Source: Candidatus Thiodiazotropha sp. LNASS1 (GTDB taxonomy: Bacteria; Pseudomonadota; Gammaproteobacteria; Chromatiales; Chromatiaceae). From it: DNA of 64,000 bases. The position numbers and the translations under genes were made by a program. The stretch spans positions 4,464,001-4,528,000 of the forward strand of contig NZ_OZ156465.1 in NCBI RefSeq assembly GCF_964212655.1, written 5' to 3'. Numbering within the stretch: the first letter of the stretch is position 1; the number at the start of each line of letters is the position of its first letter. The notes beneath the pieces are model-generated. The model saw nothing but the letters and a program-made list of their open reading frames with translations. It was not told where the DNA came from and searched no databases. Shown in pieces: positions 35,599-43,783 of this stretch.

Positions 35599-35721
35599 AT
35601 CATGATGCGATATTATTTGGAGTGAATCGGTACAATCACATTGCAGTGCAGGTTATCCTCAGAGCCCTATGCAGTTCGACTCTGATCTCATTTAACATGA
35701 ACAGTATTGGAAAAGAGAAAC

Positions 35722-36102
35722 ATGCAAGAGACGAATCCGAGACCGGTCTTTCTCAATCTTTTTAAGATACGATTACCCATGGCCGGTATCATGTCGATCA
35801 TTCATCGCGTTACCGGCGTGGTGATGGTGCTGGCGATCCCCCTTCTTATATATCTCCTTGATCTTTCGCTCAGCGGACCGGAAGGGTTTGCCGATGCCAA
35901 AGGGCTATTCGCCAGTGGTTTTGTGAAATTGATTCTGTTTCTCTTCCTGTGGGGGTTGATGCATCATTTCCTTGCTGGTATCCGCTATCTGCTGATCGAT
36001 ATCGATATCGGCGTTGAAAAACCGCTGTTTCGTCAAACCGCATGGGCGGTGACACTGGTTGCACCCGTGTTGGCGCTGATTCTAATGGGAGGTCTGTCAT
36101 GA
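35722..36102 (+). CDS. sdhC: Succinate dehydrogenase cytochrome b556 subunit
   Basis: SdhC is one of two membrane anchors of succinate:quinone oxidoreductase and holds heme b. The 126-residue protein has the RPVFLNLFKIRLPMAGIMSIIHRVTG quinone-site N-terminus, three hydrophobic helices, and the heme-ligand helix LMHHFLAGIRYLLID (His81/82). ATG 35722 follows a purine-rich GGAAAAGAGA. It begins the sdhCDAB-sdhE operon, and its stop overlaps the sdhD ATG as ATGA. Confidence 0.94.
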   Translation: MQETNPRPVFLNLFKIRLPMAGIMSIIHRVTGVVMVLAIPLLIYLLDLSLSGPEGFADAKGLFASGFVKLILFLFLWGLMHHFLAGIRYLLIDIDIGVEKPLFRQTAWAVTLVAPVLALILMGGLS

Positions 36103-36440
36103 GCCGTCGTGCGACTGGCCTGAGGGCCTGGTTTCTTCAGCGTGCAACAGCAATCTATCTGTTGCTGTACATCATCTATGTATTGCAGCACATGATCGCC
36201 GATCCGCCGCAGGATTATCACGCATGGCAGGGATGGATTGCGCAACCCTTGGTCGGACTGGGGATCCTGCTTTTTTTCGCCTCCCTATTGCTGCATGCCT
36301 GGGTCGGTTTCCGTGATGTATTGATCGACTATATCCACCCCACAGCAATCAGAGTGACAGTACTGACGCTGGTTGGTTTTGTCCTGGTCGGCTGTGCGAT
36401 TTGGGTTCTGCAAATTATCTTTACGGCGACTGCCGCCTGA
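36099..36440 (+). CDS. sdhD: Succinate dehydrogenase membrane anchor subunit
   Basis: The second membrane anchor, 113 residues with three hydrophobic helices. The N-terminal GLRAWFLQRATAIYLLLYII and the LLLHAWVGFRDVLIDYI helix are the family's hallmarks; the latter supplies the His of the second heme ligand. The start at 36099 overlaps the sdhC stop by four bases. An in-frame start at 36042 inside sdhC is rejected. Followed after 19 bases by sdhA. Confidence 0.94.
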   Translation: MSRRATGLRAWFLQRATAIYLLLYIIYVLQHMIADPPQDYHAWQGWIAQPLVGLGILLFFASLLLHAWVGFRDVLIDYIHPTAIRVTVLTLVGFVLVGCAIWVLQIIFTATAA

Positions 36441-36459
36441 GACAAAGGTTAACTATAAG

Positions 36460-38220
36460 ATGGCACTGGAAAAGCAACGATTCGATACACTAATCATGGG
36501 AGCCGGCGGTGCGGGTTTGAATGCGGCCTTGCAACTTGCCAATGCAAACCTCAAGGTTGCGGTAGTCTCCAAGGTATTTCCTACACGCTCCCACACTGTC
36601 GCAGCACAAGGCGGGGTGAATGCCGCCTTGGCCAACGTCCTGCCGGATAACTGGCACTGGCACATGTTCGATACCGTGAAAGGCTCGGACTATCTCGGTG
36701 ATCAGGATGCCATTGAGTATATGTGCCGTGAAGCGATTCCCACGGTTTATGAACTGGAGCACAATGGCGTGCCGTTCTCCCGCCTGACCAACGGCAAGAT
36801 CTATCAGCGTGCATTTGGCGGCCAGAGTCAGAACTTTGGTGGTGAACAGGCTGCACGAACCTGCGCCGCTGCCGACCGCACCGGCCACGCGATCTTACAC
36901 ACTCTGTATCAGCAGAATATCCGCGCCAAGACCCATTTCTATGACGAGTATTTTGCAGTTGACCTGGTCAGGGATGATGAGGGATATGTGTTGGGTGCCT
37001 TGGTATTGAACATCGCAACCGGAGAGCCGTTGTTGATCGAGTCAAAGACCACGCTGCTGGCGACAGGGGGCTGCGGGCAGGTCTTCAGGACCACCAGTAA
37101 CGCACATATCAACACAGGTGATGGCATGGCGATGGCGTTACGTGCCGGCCTGCCGTTGATGGATATGGAATTTTTCCAGTTTCACCCCACCGGCATTGCC
37201 GGTAAGGGCATGTTGATCACCGAGGGCGTGAGAGGTGAGGGCGGTTATCTCATCAATAAAGATGGTGATCGTTTCATGGAAAAGTATGCCCCTAACGCAA
37301 AAGATCTCGCCAGTCGCGATGTGGTGGCGCGATCCATCGTAACCGAAGTGCGTGAAGGCAATGGTGTCGGTCCTGAAGCCGATCATGTATTGCTTAAGGT
37401 CAACCACCTGGGTGAGGAAGTCATCGCCAAGCGCTTGCCGGGTATCCGTGAGAGTTCCAAGATCTTTGCCGGTGTCGATCCGGTCAAAGATCCGATACCG
37501 GTATTTCCAACTGCCCACTACGTGATGGGCGGTATCCCCACCGACCGCTTCGGTCGGGTGATGCCTACCGCTGATGACGACGGCGACCATCTGCCGGGAT
37601 TATATGCGGCCGGTGAGTGTGCCTGTGCGTCGGTGCACGGCGCCAATCGACTTGGTGGCAACTCCCTGCTCGATATCCTGGTATTTGGACGCCTGGCGGG
37701 GCACAACATCATCGAGTATGTGAAAGAGAATACTGCCCATCGGCCAATTGACGAAGCGAGTGTGGATAAGGCTGTGTCGCGGTTGCAGCGTTGGGATGCC
37801 AAGGGTGACGGCATCACGGTAAGCCAATTGCGCAACGAGTTTCGCAAAACCATGGAGGATCATGCCGGCGTATTCCGTGTCGAGGATATGATGACGGACG
37901 GTGTCGAAAAGGTGAAACAGTTACGGGAAAAAATGAGTGAAGTCCGATTGACGGACCACTCCTCCACCTTCAACACCAATCGTACCGAGGCCTTGGAACT
38001 GGAGAACCTGATCGATGTGGGACTGTCGATCGCAGTATCCGCTTTGCACCGCAAGGAGAGTCGTGGCGCCCATTCGCGTCCCGATTATCCGAAACGCGAT
38101 GATGTGGATTGGATGAAACATACCCTCTATTGGAAGGAGAATGACAGGCTCGATTACAAAGGTGTTCGGGCTCAGCCTTTGACCGTTGAGAGTTTTCCGC
38201 CGAAAGAAAGAGTTTACTGA
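36460..38220 (+). CDS. sdhA: Succinate dehydrogenase flavoprotein subunit
   Basis: SdhA oxidises succinate at a covalently bound FAD. The 586-residue product (E. coli 588) has the FAD-binding MGAGGAGLNAALQLA (residues 13-27) and the covalent-FAD loop PTRSHTVAAQGG with His45. It also has the substrate-site HPTGIAGKGMLITEGVRGEGG and the C-terminal R-x-E-S-R-G-A-H-x-R-x-D-(Y/F)-P. AAAGG precedes ATG 36460. A 143-base intergenic space holding a long inverted repeat separates it from sdhB, which is unusual inside this operon. Confidence 0.96.
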   Translation: MALEKQRFDTLIMGAGGAGLNAALQLANANLKVAVVSKVFPTRSHTVAAQGGVNAALANVLPDNWHWHMFDTVKGSDYLGDQDAIEYMCREAIPTVYELEHNGVPFSRLTNGKIYQRAFGGQSQNFGGEQAARTCAAADRTGHAILHTLYQQNIRAKTHFYDEYFAVDLVRDDEGYVLGALVLNIATGEPLLIESKTTLLATGGCGQVFRTTSNAHINTGDGMAMALRAGLPLMDMEFFQFHPTGIAGKGMLITEGVRGEGGYLINKDGDRFMEKYAPNAKDLASRDVVARSIVTEVREGNGVGPEADHVLLKVNHLGEEVIAKRLPGIRESSKIFAGVDPVKDPIPVFPTAHYVMGGIPTDRFGRVMPTADDDGDHLPGLYAAGECACASVHGANRLGGNSLLDILVFGRLAGHNIIEYVKENTAHRPIDEASVDKAVSRLQRWDAKGDGITVSQLRNEFRKTMEDHAGVFRVEDMMTDGVEKVKQLREKMSEVRLTDHSSTFNTNRTEALELENLIDVGLSIAVSALHRKESRGAHSRPDYPKRDDVDWMKHTLYWKENDRLDYKGVRAQPLTVESFPPKERVY

Positions 38221-38352
38221 AGAGTTTTGAGTTATGAGTTTTTAGCTTTGAGTTGATGTGGTGCTCGAGTGCGGACAGTATCGATAAAGTCATCCGCTTA
38301 GCGAATACCACAACTCAAAACTTATCACTCAAAACTAAAAACTCGAAGCAAC
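38221..38352. repeat. Long imperfect inverted repeat between sdhA and sdhB
   Basis: The left arm (38222-38254, starting GAGTTTTGAGTTATGAGTTT) and the reverse complement of the right arm (from 38319 to 38345, starting GAGTTTTTAGTTTTGAGTG) are built of the same AGTTTTGAGT units. Pairing continues inward through TTGATGTGGT with ACCACAAC. The transcript could form a hairpin of about 130 nt between the two large-subunit coding regions. It looks like a small non-coding repeat inserted into the operon. Base composition and the short repeating unit differ from the neighbouring genes. Confidence 0.7.
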
Positions 38353-38363
38353 GAGGATTTGTA

Positions 38364-39056
38364 ATGAAATTCAGTGTCTACCGATATAATCCTGAAACAG
38401 ACAACGAACCTTATATGCAGGATTTCGAGGTTGAGCAACGTCAGGGAATGATGTTGCGTGATGCCTTGTTGGCGATTCAGTCACAGGATGAGTCCTTTAC
38501 CTTCAGGCACTCTTGTGGTGAGGGTGTTTGTGGTTCGGATGGCGTGAATGTCAACGGCAGCAACAAACTTGCCTGCATTACACCATTGACGGAACTGAAG
38601 GAACCGGTGGTTGTCAGGCCCTTTCCCGGTCGTCCCGTGGTTCGTGATCTGGTGGTGGACATGAGTCAGTTCTATGCCCAATACAAGCAGGTCGATCCCT
38701 GGCTGATTCGCAAGGATCCCTTGCCTGAACAGGAGATCCTCCAGTCTCCGGAAGAGAGAAATCAACTCGATGGTCTCTACGAGTGCATCATGTGCGGTTG
38801 TTGTTCTACATCCTGTCCTTCTTTCTGGTGGAACCCTGACAAATTCCTTGGCCCACAAGCATTATTGAGCGCATGCCGTTTTCTGGCCGATAGTCGTGAC
38901 CAGGCTAAAGAGGAGCGACTCGACAAGCTTGAGGGACCCTATAAACTGTTTCGCTGCCATACCATCATGAACTGTGTGGAGGCATGTCCGAAAGAACTGA
39001 ATCCCACCAAGGCTATTGGTCATATCAAGGCCATCATGCTGAAGGATGCCATCTGA
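38364..39056 (+). CDS. sdhB: Succinate dehydrogenase iron-sulfur subunit
   Basis: SdhB passes electrons from FAD to quinone through three Fe-S clusters. The 230-residue protein shows the [2Fe-2S] motif HSCGEGVCGSDGVNVNG with a later Cys in NKLACI, the [4Fe-4S] motif CIMCGCCSTSCP, and the [3Fe-4S] motif region CHTIMNCVEACPKELNPTKAI. ACGAGGA lies eight bases before ATG 38364. An in-frame start at 38253 inside the intergenic repeat is not plausible, because the N-terminus would be read from the repeat. Confidence 0.96.
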   Translation: MKFSVYRYNPETDNEPYMQDFEVEQRQGMMLRDALLAIQSQDESFTFRHSCGEGVCGSDGVNVNGSNKLACITPLTELKEPVVVRPFPGRPVVRDLVVDMSQFYAQYKQVDPWLIRKDPLPEQEILQSPEERNQLDGLYECIMCGCCSTSCPSFWWNPDKFLGPQALLSACRFLADSRDQAKEERLDKLEGPYKLFRCHTIMNCVEACPKELNPTKAIGHIKAIMLKDAI

Positions 39057-39080
39057 ATCTGCATTCGTTTGGTGAATAGC

Positions 39081-39344
39081 ATGAATATTCAGGATAGTGA
39101 CCTGTCGAACATAGAACGACTACGCTGGCAGTGCCGTCGGGGCATGCTTGAGTTGGATGTACTGTTGGAAGCCTTTCTGGAACAGCATTACTCTGAGCTC
39201 TCGCCCCGATTGCAGCGGCTCTTCATACAGCTATTGGATTTCCCCGATCCTGTCATCCACGCCTGGTGTGTCGGTGGCGAACCACCTGATGATGAGGAGT
39301 TCAGTGAGCTGATTGCCTCAATCAGGGAGACTAGGGTCTGTTAA
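39081..39344 (+). CDS. sdhE: FAD assembly factor SdhE (succinate dehydrogenase maturation)
   Basis: SdhE promotes covalent attachment of FAD to SdhA. The 87-residue protein has the diagnostic RGMLELD motif (R20-G21-x-x-E24) and the FIQLLDFPDPVIHAWC segment of the family. ATG 39081 is taken; an upstream TTG is unsupported. The stop codon TAA (39342-39344) lies within a 15-base stretch, TAGGGTCTGTTAACA, identical in type to the end of the MITE-like elements in this window, so the last few codons (T-R-V-C) may derive from a mobile element end. Confidence 0.93.
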   Translation: MNIQDSDLSNIERLRWQCRRGMLELDVLLEAFLEQHYSELSPRLQRLFIQLLDFPDPVIHAWCVGGEPPDDEEFSELIASIRETRVC

Positions 39345-39346
39345 CA
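39332..39346. repeat. Possible solo terminal repeat of the MITE-like family
   Basis: TAGGGTCTGTTAACA matches the outer 15 bases of the terminal repeats at 46521-46789, differing from each terminus by at most one base. The continuation (TGTCTTAGGG) does not match, so only the tip is present. It could be an excision remnant or an older, decayed copy. Confidence 0.4.
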
Positions 39347-39389
39347 TGTCTTAGGGTCGTTTGATCGGCACCACAGAGAGACCGGCGGA

Positions 39390-39749
39390 TCAGTGACTCA
39401 TTGTGTCGAGTTTCATCAATATGTCCACAAGTTTGGCGGACAGCTTGAACATCTCTGTCATCGCCTCTTCCATACCGCTCTTGTCACCGATCTTCTTACA
39501 GTCCAGGGCGCGTTGGCTTGCCTGGTGAAATTGTGCATGTGGTTCAAGGATGGAATCGAAAATATGACGGGCTTCTTCGCTGATAGCTGAAGATTGTGCC
39601 GGGCCGTCACTATCGAGCCATTGTCCGAGTTTGCATGAATGATGATCACTCCCTTGGAAGTCTCCCTTGTCTTCCAAGGTCGCCTTTAATTTACCCAAAT
39701 ACTGGATATGATCGTTCATGCGTCTAAGAAAGAAAGCGCTTTCACTCAT
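39390..39749 (-). CDS. CZB (chemoreceptor zinc-binding) domain protein
   Basis: The 119-residue protein consists of little more than a CZB domain. The zinc ligands are visible as His14 (MNDH), Cys39 in SCKLGQW, and His71/His75 in EPHAQFH, matching the 3His-1Cys site. CZB domains sense zinc or hypochlorous acid and usually sit at the end of chemoreceptors or diguanylate cyclases. Here it is free-standing and could act in trans. It is transcribed leftward, 117 bases downstream of the roadblock gene in the same direction. Confidence 0.85.
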   Translation of the reverse strand: MSESAFFLRRMNDHIQYLGKLKATLEDKGDFQGSDHHSCKLGQWLDSDGPAQSSAISEEARHIFDSILEPHAQFHQASQRALDCKKIGDKSGMEEAMTEMFKLSAKLVDILMKLDTMSH

Positions 39750-39865
39750 GATCGCTATTCCCTGTTGATATCTAACGATGGATAGTCGTTTCCCCGTCCG
39801 TGTTAACTTTTTTAGGGGCTACACTTTCCAGCAATTATGATTGAATCTTGTACACTGCCCGCAGG

Positions 39866-40228
39866 TCAGATTAATTTCTCAATGCTCTCAGCAGCACGTT
39901 TGACGTCGAGAAAGATCAAGCCCAATTTTGCATTGGTTTTTGCCAGCACCGTAACCACGGCCTCGGGGCCTGCATGGGCCATCAATACATAGCCATCGCC
40001 CCCCTTAACCAAGACCTGGTCCAATTCACCACGCGCCAACTCCTGAGCTGTGCGGTCACCAAGCGAAAGCATGGCCGCGCTCATGGCGCCTACACGGTCT
40101 TCATCCAGGGACTGTGGTAACTGAGAGGCCATAATCAGACCGTCAGTAGAGATGACTGCCGAGGCCTCGATATCCGCAGAGGTTCCATTAAGTTCACTGA
40201 GTATTGAGTTGAGCATATCTGCGCGCAT
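39866..40228 (-). CDS. Roadblock/LC7 domain protein (MglB-like)
   Basis: The 120-residue protein is a Roadblock/LC7 domain: ADMLNSILSELNGTSADIEASAVISTDGLIMASQLP, the AAMLSLGDRTAQELARGELDQVLVKGGDGYVLMAH middle and the final AKLGLIFLDVKRAAESI helix. Such proteins dimerise and regulate small Ras-like GTPases, as MglB does for MglA. AAGGAG lies eight bases from ATG 40228, while an in-frame ATG two codons earlier would be too close. It is the last gene of the leftward cluster containing a GTPase (41046-41582), after a 165-base gap. Confidence 0.88.
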   Translation of the reverse strand: MRADMLNSILSELNGTSADIEASAVISTDGLIMASQLPQSLDEDRVGAMSAAMLSLGDRTAQELARGELDQVLVKGGDGYVLMAHAGPEAVVTVLAKTNAKLGLIFLDVKRAAESIEKLI

Positions 40229-40393
40229 GAGCATATCTCCTTGAAATGGTATGGCAAGTTAAATAGTTGCCTGTTATCCGGGTACAGCTCCGTACAGGCT
40301 GATCCGTCGGTGGCATAAAAATCCTAACAGCATGCATTTGTTTTGTTTGACATGATGGATTCCGGTGCTTGCTGTCGTCCTTAAGCACTGGAT

Positions 40394-41044
40394 TTATTGT
40401 GATTCCCCTTTATTACTGGAATAACGCGTGTTTAGCGCCCATACCAGGGATGTGAATTCGGATTTGTTGAAGCGGGGTATGCCCTGCAATACCAGTACAA
40501 ATCGCTGCTCATCGATATACAGGGGCCAAAATCCCAACTGGCTGTTTCCTGCGGCATCGACCAATGCCCATGCGCTGGTAGGAAGGCGCAGGTTATTATG
40601 AGTCAATGCCTTGTGTCGGCTGTCGAGAGAGGCGATATCGGCACTCAAAGCTGATAATTCGATTGCCGCTTCATGAGTAAATCCCGAAGCTGACACATGA
40701 AAGCCGTGGCTATCTGCCAGCAGTGCCTTACCACAATCGGATAGTGGTGGCAGAAGGTTCGGGAGTAACTCCTCCAATGTGCCGGGTTGGGCAGAGTGAG
40801 GTTCCTTGTAGCCTTCTACCCAGCCAAGACTTTGTGCACGAAAAAGCGCCTCTTGTGCATCTGCACCTGCCAGTCCCGTCCATTGCTCCAACGCCTGTTG
40901 TGTCAGCTCCGGAGTAGCTTCATGTTGCAGTAGTGCACAGAGTAGAGAGTGTATAGGATCGCTGTTTTGTTGAGATGCTGCATGAAAGGCGCCGGCTGGC
41001 GTGGGTAACGCAAAGCGCTTATCGATGAGTCTGTATGTGGACAT
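40394..41044 (-). CDS. Hypothetical protein of the GTPase/roadblock cluster
   Basis: The 216-residue protein has no named domain that I recognise. The N-terminal ~110 residues are helical and may form a small winged-helix-like region (LTQQALEQWTGLAGADAQEALFRAQSLGWVEG). The C-terminal ~100 residues (FHVSASGFTHEAAIELSALSADIASLDSRH, then ALVDAAGNSQLGFWPLYIDEQRFVLVLQGIPRFN) have the alternating strand/helix look of a roadblock or longin fold. It starts one base after the GTPase stop, which indicates tight translational coupling. A divergent partner for the GTPase is inferred. Confidence 0.65.
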   Translation of the reverse strand: MSTYRLIDKRFALPTPAGAFHAASQQNSDPIHSLLCALLQHEATPELTQQALEQWTGLAGADAQEALFRAQSLGWVEGYKEPHSAQPGTLEELLPNLLPPLSDCGKALLADSHGFHVSASGFTHEAAIELSALSADIASLDSRHKALTHNNLRLPTSAWALVDAAGNSQLGFWPLYIDEQRFVLVLQGIPRFNKSEFTSLVWALNTRYSSNKGESQ

Positions 41045-41045
41045 A

Positions 41046-41582
41046 TCAACCTTCCAATCCGGGATCGATTGAATAGAGCAACGCCTCCACCAACAGGGAG
41101 ATGTCTCTCTTTACACGCGCATCCACTTCGAATATCGGAACCTTCAAACCGCTGTCTTCAAGCTGCAGGTAATAATCCTCCAGCCGCGGTTTCTTTCTGA
41201 GATCCATCTGTGTCACCCCGATAACCACTTTGGTAGAACCAATGAAATGTTTGAAGGCATCCAGAAAAAAATGCATGTCGCTGAATGGGTCGGGTCTGTT
41301 ATTACTGATCAGGAGTATCAAACCGATACCGCCCTGGGTCAGGATCTCCCACATAAAATTAAAGCGCTCTTGCCCGGGGGTGCCATACAGATGGATGCGC
41401 TCCCGGTTGTCGAGAGATATCATGCCGTAGTCCATGGCGACGGTGGTGCCCGGTTTCTGGGTTTTCGTCATATCGCTGGCCTTCTCGTCGGTTATGACGG
41501 GATCGATATCGCTGATCGATCCGATGGCCGTGGTTTTTCCGACGCCGACCGGGCCGCTGAAGATGATTTTATGGTCATTCAT
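41046..41582 (-). CDS. Small Ras-like GTPase, MglA-related
   Basis: The 178-residue protein is a complete small GTP-binding domain. The P-loop GPVGVGKTT is at residues 10-18, switch I Thr in QKPGTTVAMDYG at ~45, the switch II DxxG equivalent YGTPGQERF at 66-74 (Thr-Pro-Gly replacing Asp-x-x-Gly), and TQMD at 124-127 is the guanine-specificity motif. YGTPGQERF is typical of bacterial GTPases linked to polarity or gliding. ATG 41582 overlaps the stop of the upstream gene by eight bases. An in-frame start 14 codons earlier is less likely. Confidence 0.87.
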   Translation of the reverse strand: MNDHKIIFSGPVGVGKTTAIGSISDIDPVITDEKASDMTKTQKPGTTVAMDYGMISLDNRERIHLYGTPGQERFNFMWEILTQGGIGLILLISNNRPDPFSDMHFFLDAFKHFIGSTKVVIGVTQMDLRKKPRLEDYYLQLEDSGLKVPIFEVDARVKRDISLLVEALLYSIDPGLEG

Positions 41583-42768
41583 GGTCCTTTTTTCCTCCCC
41601 TGAGGCGGTCCAGCAGGCTTCCAAACAGCCCCCTGAGTTTTGACCTGCGGACTGCAGGGGGTGCGATCAGGGTATCCACAGCACGTCGTGTTTCACCTGC
41701 CAGTTGGACGGCGCTGGCGGCACTGTAAAAGGCGAATACATAACGTTGCGGGATATTCAGTGCACTGGCCGTATCGAGCAGTGATCTTGGTTGTTCTGCC
41801 CAAAGGGCCGCGATGGGCATGGCATAGGGTGTGATGATCAGCCGGGTGAAATTGGGCCAGCGTCGCAAGTAGATGGGTTGGTGGATATTTGTGCCAGCGG
41901 GTATCCGGCCTCTGGATGCCCATAGGGCAAGTTGCCAGATGAACGACTGGAATGAATGCTCAGTCGCATCGGTTGGAGGTGTCCAATCGGTCTTGACTGG
42001 ATTTAGTTGTACCTCCAGCGTGGTATCGGGCATTGTGCTATAGGGGCGAAGTTGTCTGTCCGAAGCCGATACCCAAATCTTATTGCTGACGATGTCCAGG
42101 GTGATCTCCGGCCACGGACCCTGTATGTTGATATTTTGGTTATAATGCACGGCCTGATTCAACGCCTGTTGAGCCAAACCCTGCAGATAGTGCTCTGGTT
42201 TATAGAAAATTTTATCTACATGATCTGGGTCTTCCGGATCGATATCGGGTGAGGTACCGACAAACACCTGTTCCTGGGATTCGCTCATGAGCAAGGCAGC
42301 CCGGCGAGTCGAGACAGCTTTTCTCCGTGTCGGAACCTCGCCTGGGATGGGTTTTATATCGTTACAGTGAATCTCATCGATTGCCGGCCCACTATCCGTA
42401 TCTACTGCGACCAAGTTGCGGCGATGGGTTTCAATCGCTGCAATCAGGCGCTCGACAGGGATCGGCTTTTGTACGAACAAAGTATGTCGGTCTGAAATCT
42501 CGAGGCTGTTGATCGATACCAGGATCAGTGGCCAGTCCGGGTGGCGTTCACGGAACTCTTTCCACTTTTGATCACCGCCAAAGGAGTCCAGATCGAGGAT
42601 GCAGATCTCCGAGGAGGCTTCTTCCGTCAGCACATAGCGTTTGTTGCATCGGCTCGAAAAGATCATATGCAGAGCGTTGCGTTGTCGCTGGTCCATCCCG
42701 ATTGCGGCCAGTCGTGTCGGACCGAGTGACGGTTCAGCCAGATTTGTCATGCTCTTTGTCGATTTCAT
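41575..42768 (-). CDS. Receiver-like N-terminal domain protein of the GTPase/roadblock cluster
   Basis: The 397-residue protein has an N-terminal segment that looks like a degenerate response-regulator receiver: ICILDLDSF, a PLILVSINSL strand and FVQKPIPVERLIAAI as the K-P loop of the receiver fold. A phosphorylatable Asp is not certain. A linker of ~90 residues follows. The C-terminal ~180 residues (YFK-like PEHYLQGLAQQALNQAV, then LRRWPNFTRLIITPYAMPIAALWAEQPRSLLDTASALNIPQRYVFAFYSAASAVQLA) end as a winged-helix-like domain. I do not recognise a named family. AGGA lies nine bases before ATG 42768; ATG 42750 is an alternative. The overlap with both neighbours argues for one functional unit. 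Confidence 0.65.
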   Translation of the reverse strand: MKSTKSMTNLAEPSLGPTRLAAIGMDQRQRNALHMIFSSRCNKRYVLTEEASSEICILDLDSFGGDQKWKEFRERHPDWPLILVSINSLEISDRHTLFVQKPIPVERLIAAIETHRRNLVAVDTDSGPAIDEIHCNDIKPIPGEVPTRRKAVSTRRAALLMSESQEQVFVGTSPDIDPEDPDHVDKIFYKPEHYLQGLAQQALNQAVHYNQNINIQGPWPEITLDIVSNKIWVSASDRQLRPYSTMPDTTLEVQLNPVKTDWTPPTDATEHSFQSFIWQLALWASRGRIPAGTNIHQPIYLRRWPNFTRLIITPYAMPIAALWAEQPRSLLDTASALNIPQRYVFAFYSAASAVQLAGETRRAVDTLIAPPAVRRSKLRGLFGSLLDRLRGGKKDHE

Positions 42769-43495
42769 GCAATAGTTCCTGCCATGCTTTTTGTGCTGGA
42801 TTCGATACTGTTTCAAGACGCTGTAGAAAGTGCGCGATCTGAGTTCTTATTCGGGAGTGGCGGTAGATTTCGAGTAAGGCATGATGCAGTTCCAATCGTT
42901 CCGGCGCGGCCAAAACTGCACTTTCCAGGGTCTCCCGCGCTAAATCGGTTTGTCCAAACGCAAGCTGTTCGGATGCGATTTGCAGGGGGTCAGTCCGGGC
43001 ATCGTCAGCCGACTCCTCGAACCGGATGAGCTGCTCATGGCTGACACGGCCTGAACTGAGTACAGAGCCGATTGAACTGAGGTTGTCATGCGATCCATTT
43101 GCCAGCAGATAGTCCGACAATTGCCGATAGGCCTCGCGCTGCAACAGGGGATAGGCCAACGCAAGCAAACGTTTGCACAAGGCAGCGCCTTTTCCATCGA
43201 GTACCAGAAAAAGATCGATAAGTGCGCCATGAATATCGGGATCCGCCATCCCTGCCAGTAAATTGATTCGTTGTACATGTAACCAGAGTGCCTTAGGTGT
43301 TCTGGCAACCGCATGTGCATAGAAGGTCTTGGCTTGGGATTCCCAGCCACGGGCATCGATATGCAGAACCCCCCGATAGGCTATCCGGAAGGCCGGCTCG
43401 AGAAAACGACAGACTATAGACTCACCCTCCCCGGATTCCGGTGCAGGGGACGATTTGATCAGAGGCAGCGATATTGGATCAGCTATCCGTGTCAT
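42734..43495 (-). CDS. TPR-like helical-repeat protein of the GTPase/roadblock cluster
   Basis: The 253-residue protein is nearly all helical with repeat-like units: RGWESQAKTFYAHAVARTPKALWLHVQRINLLAG, GQTDLARETLESAVLAAPERLELHHALLEIYRHSRIR and QIAHFLQRLETV. These resemble tetratricopeptide-like helices as seen in FimV C-termini. No signal peptide. It is the first gene of the leftward cluster; the 288-base gap upstream to dnaX must hold the promoter. A scaffolding role for the GTPase system is inferred only from context. Confidence 0.6.
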   Translation of the reverse strand: MTRIADPISLPLIKSSPAPESGEGESIVCRFLEPAFRIAYRGVLHIDARGWESQAKTFYAHAVARTPKALWLHVQRINLLAGMADPDIHGALIDLFLVLDGKGAALCKRLLALAYPLLQREAYRQLSDYLLANGSHDNLSSIGSVLSSGRVSHEQLIRFEESADDARTDPLQIASEQLAFGQTDLARETLESAVLAAPERLELHHALLEIYRHSRIRTQIAHFLQRLETVSNPAQKAWQELLHEIDKEHDKSG

Positions 43496-43783
43496 TGCCG
43501 GTCCTTATGGCAGATATATTTAGCGCAGAGACTTGTTTACCGAATCTGACTACGCTCAAGGCCAGCAGACTGTTTATGTTCCGCTGCTTGGCAGAATCCA
43601 TGAAAACCCTAAACAGATTGTCGGTTTTTCATCCTCGAAGTTGTTTAGCGTTCATCCATATAGATACTTTAATCGTTTTGTTATTCAGATTTGCTCGTTG
43701 CCTTAGTCCGCAAACGGCAGTGATTCCGCTGATGATTCGGGTTAAACTGCCCATCTTCAGTCTGTGGATGACGAATCGTTTAA

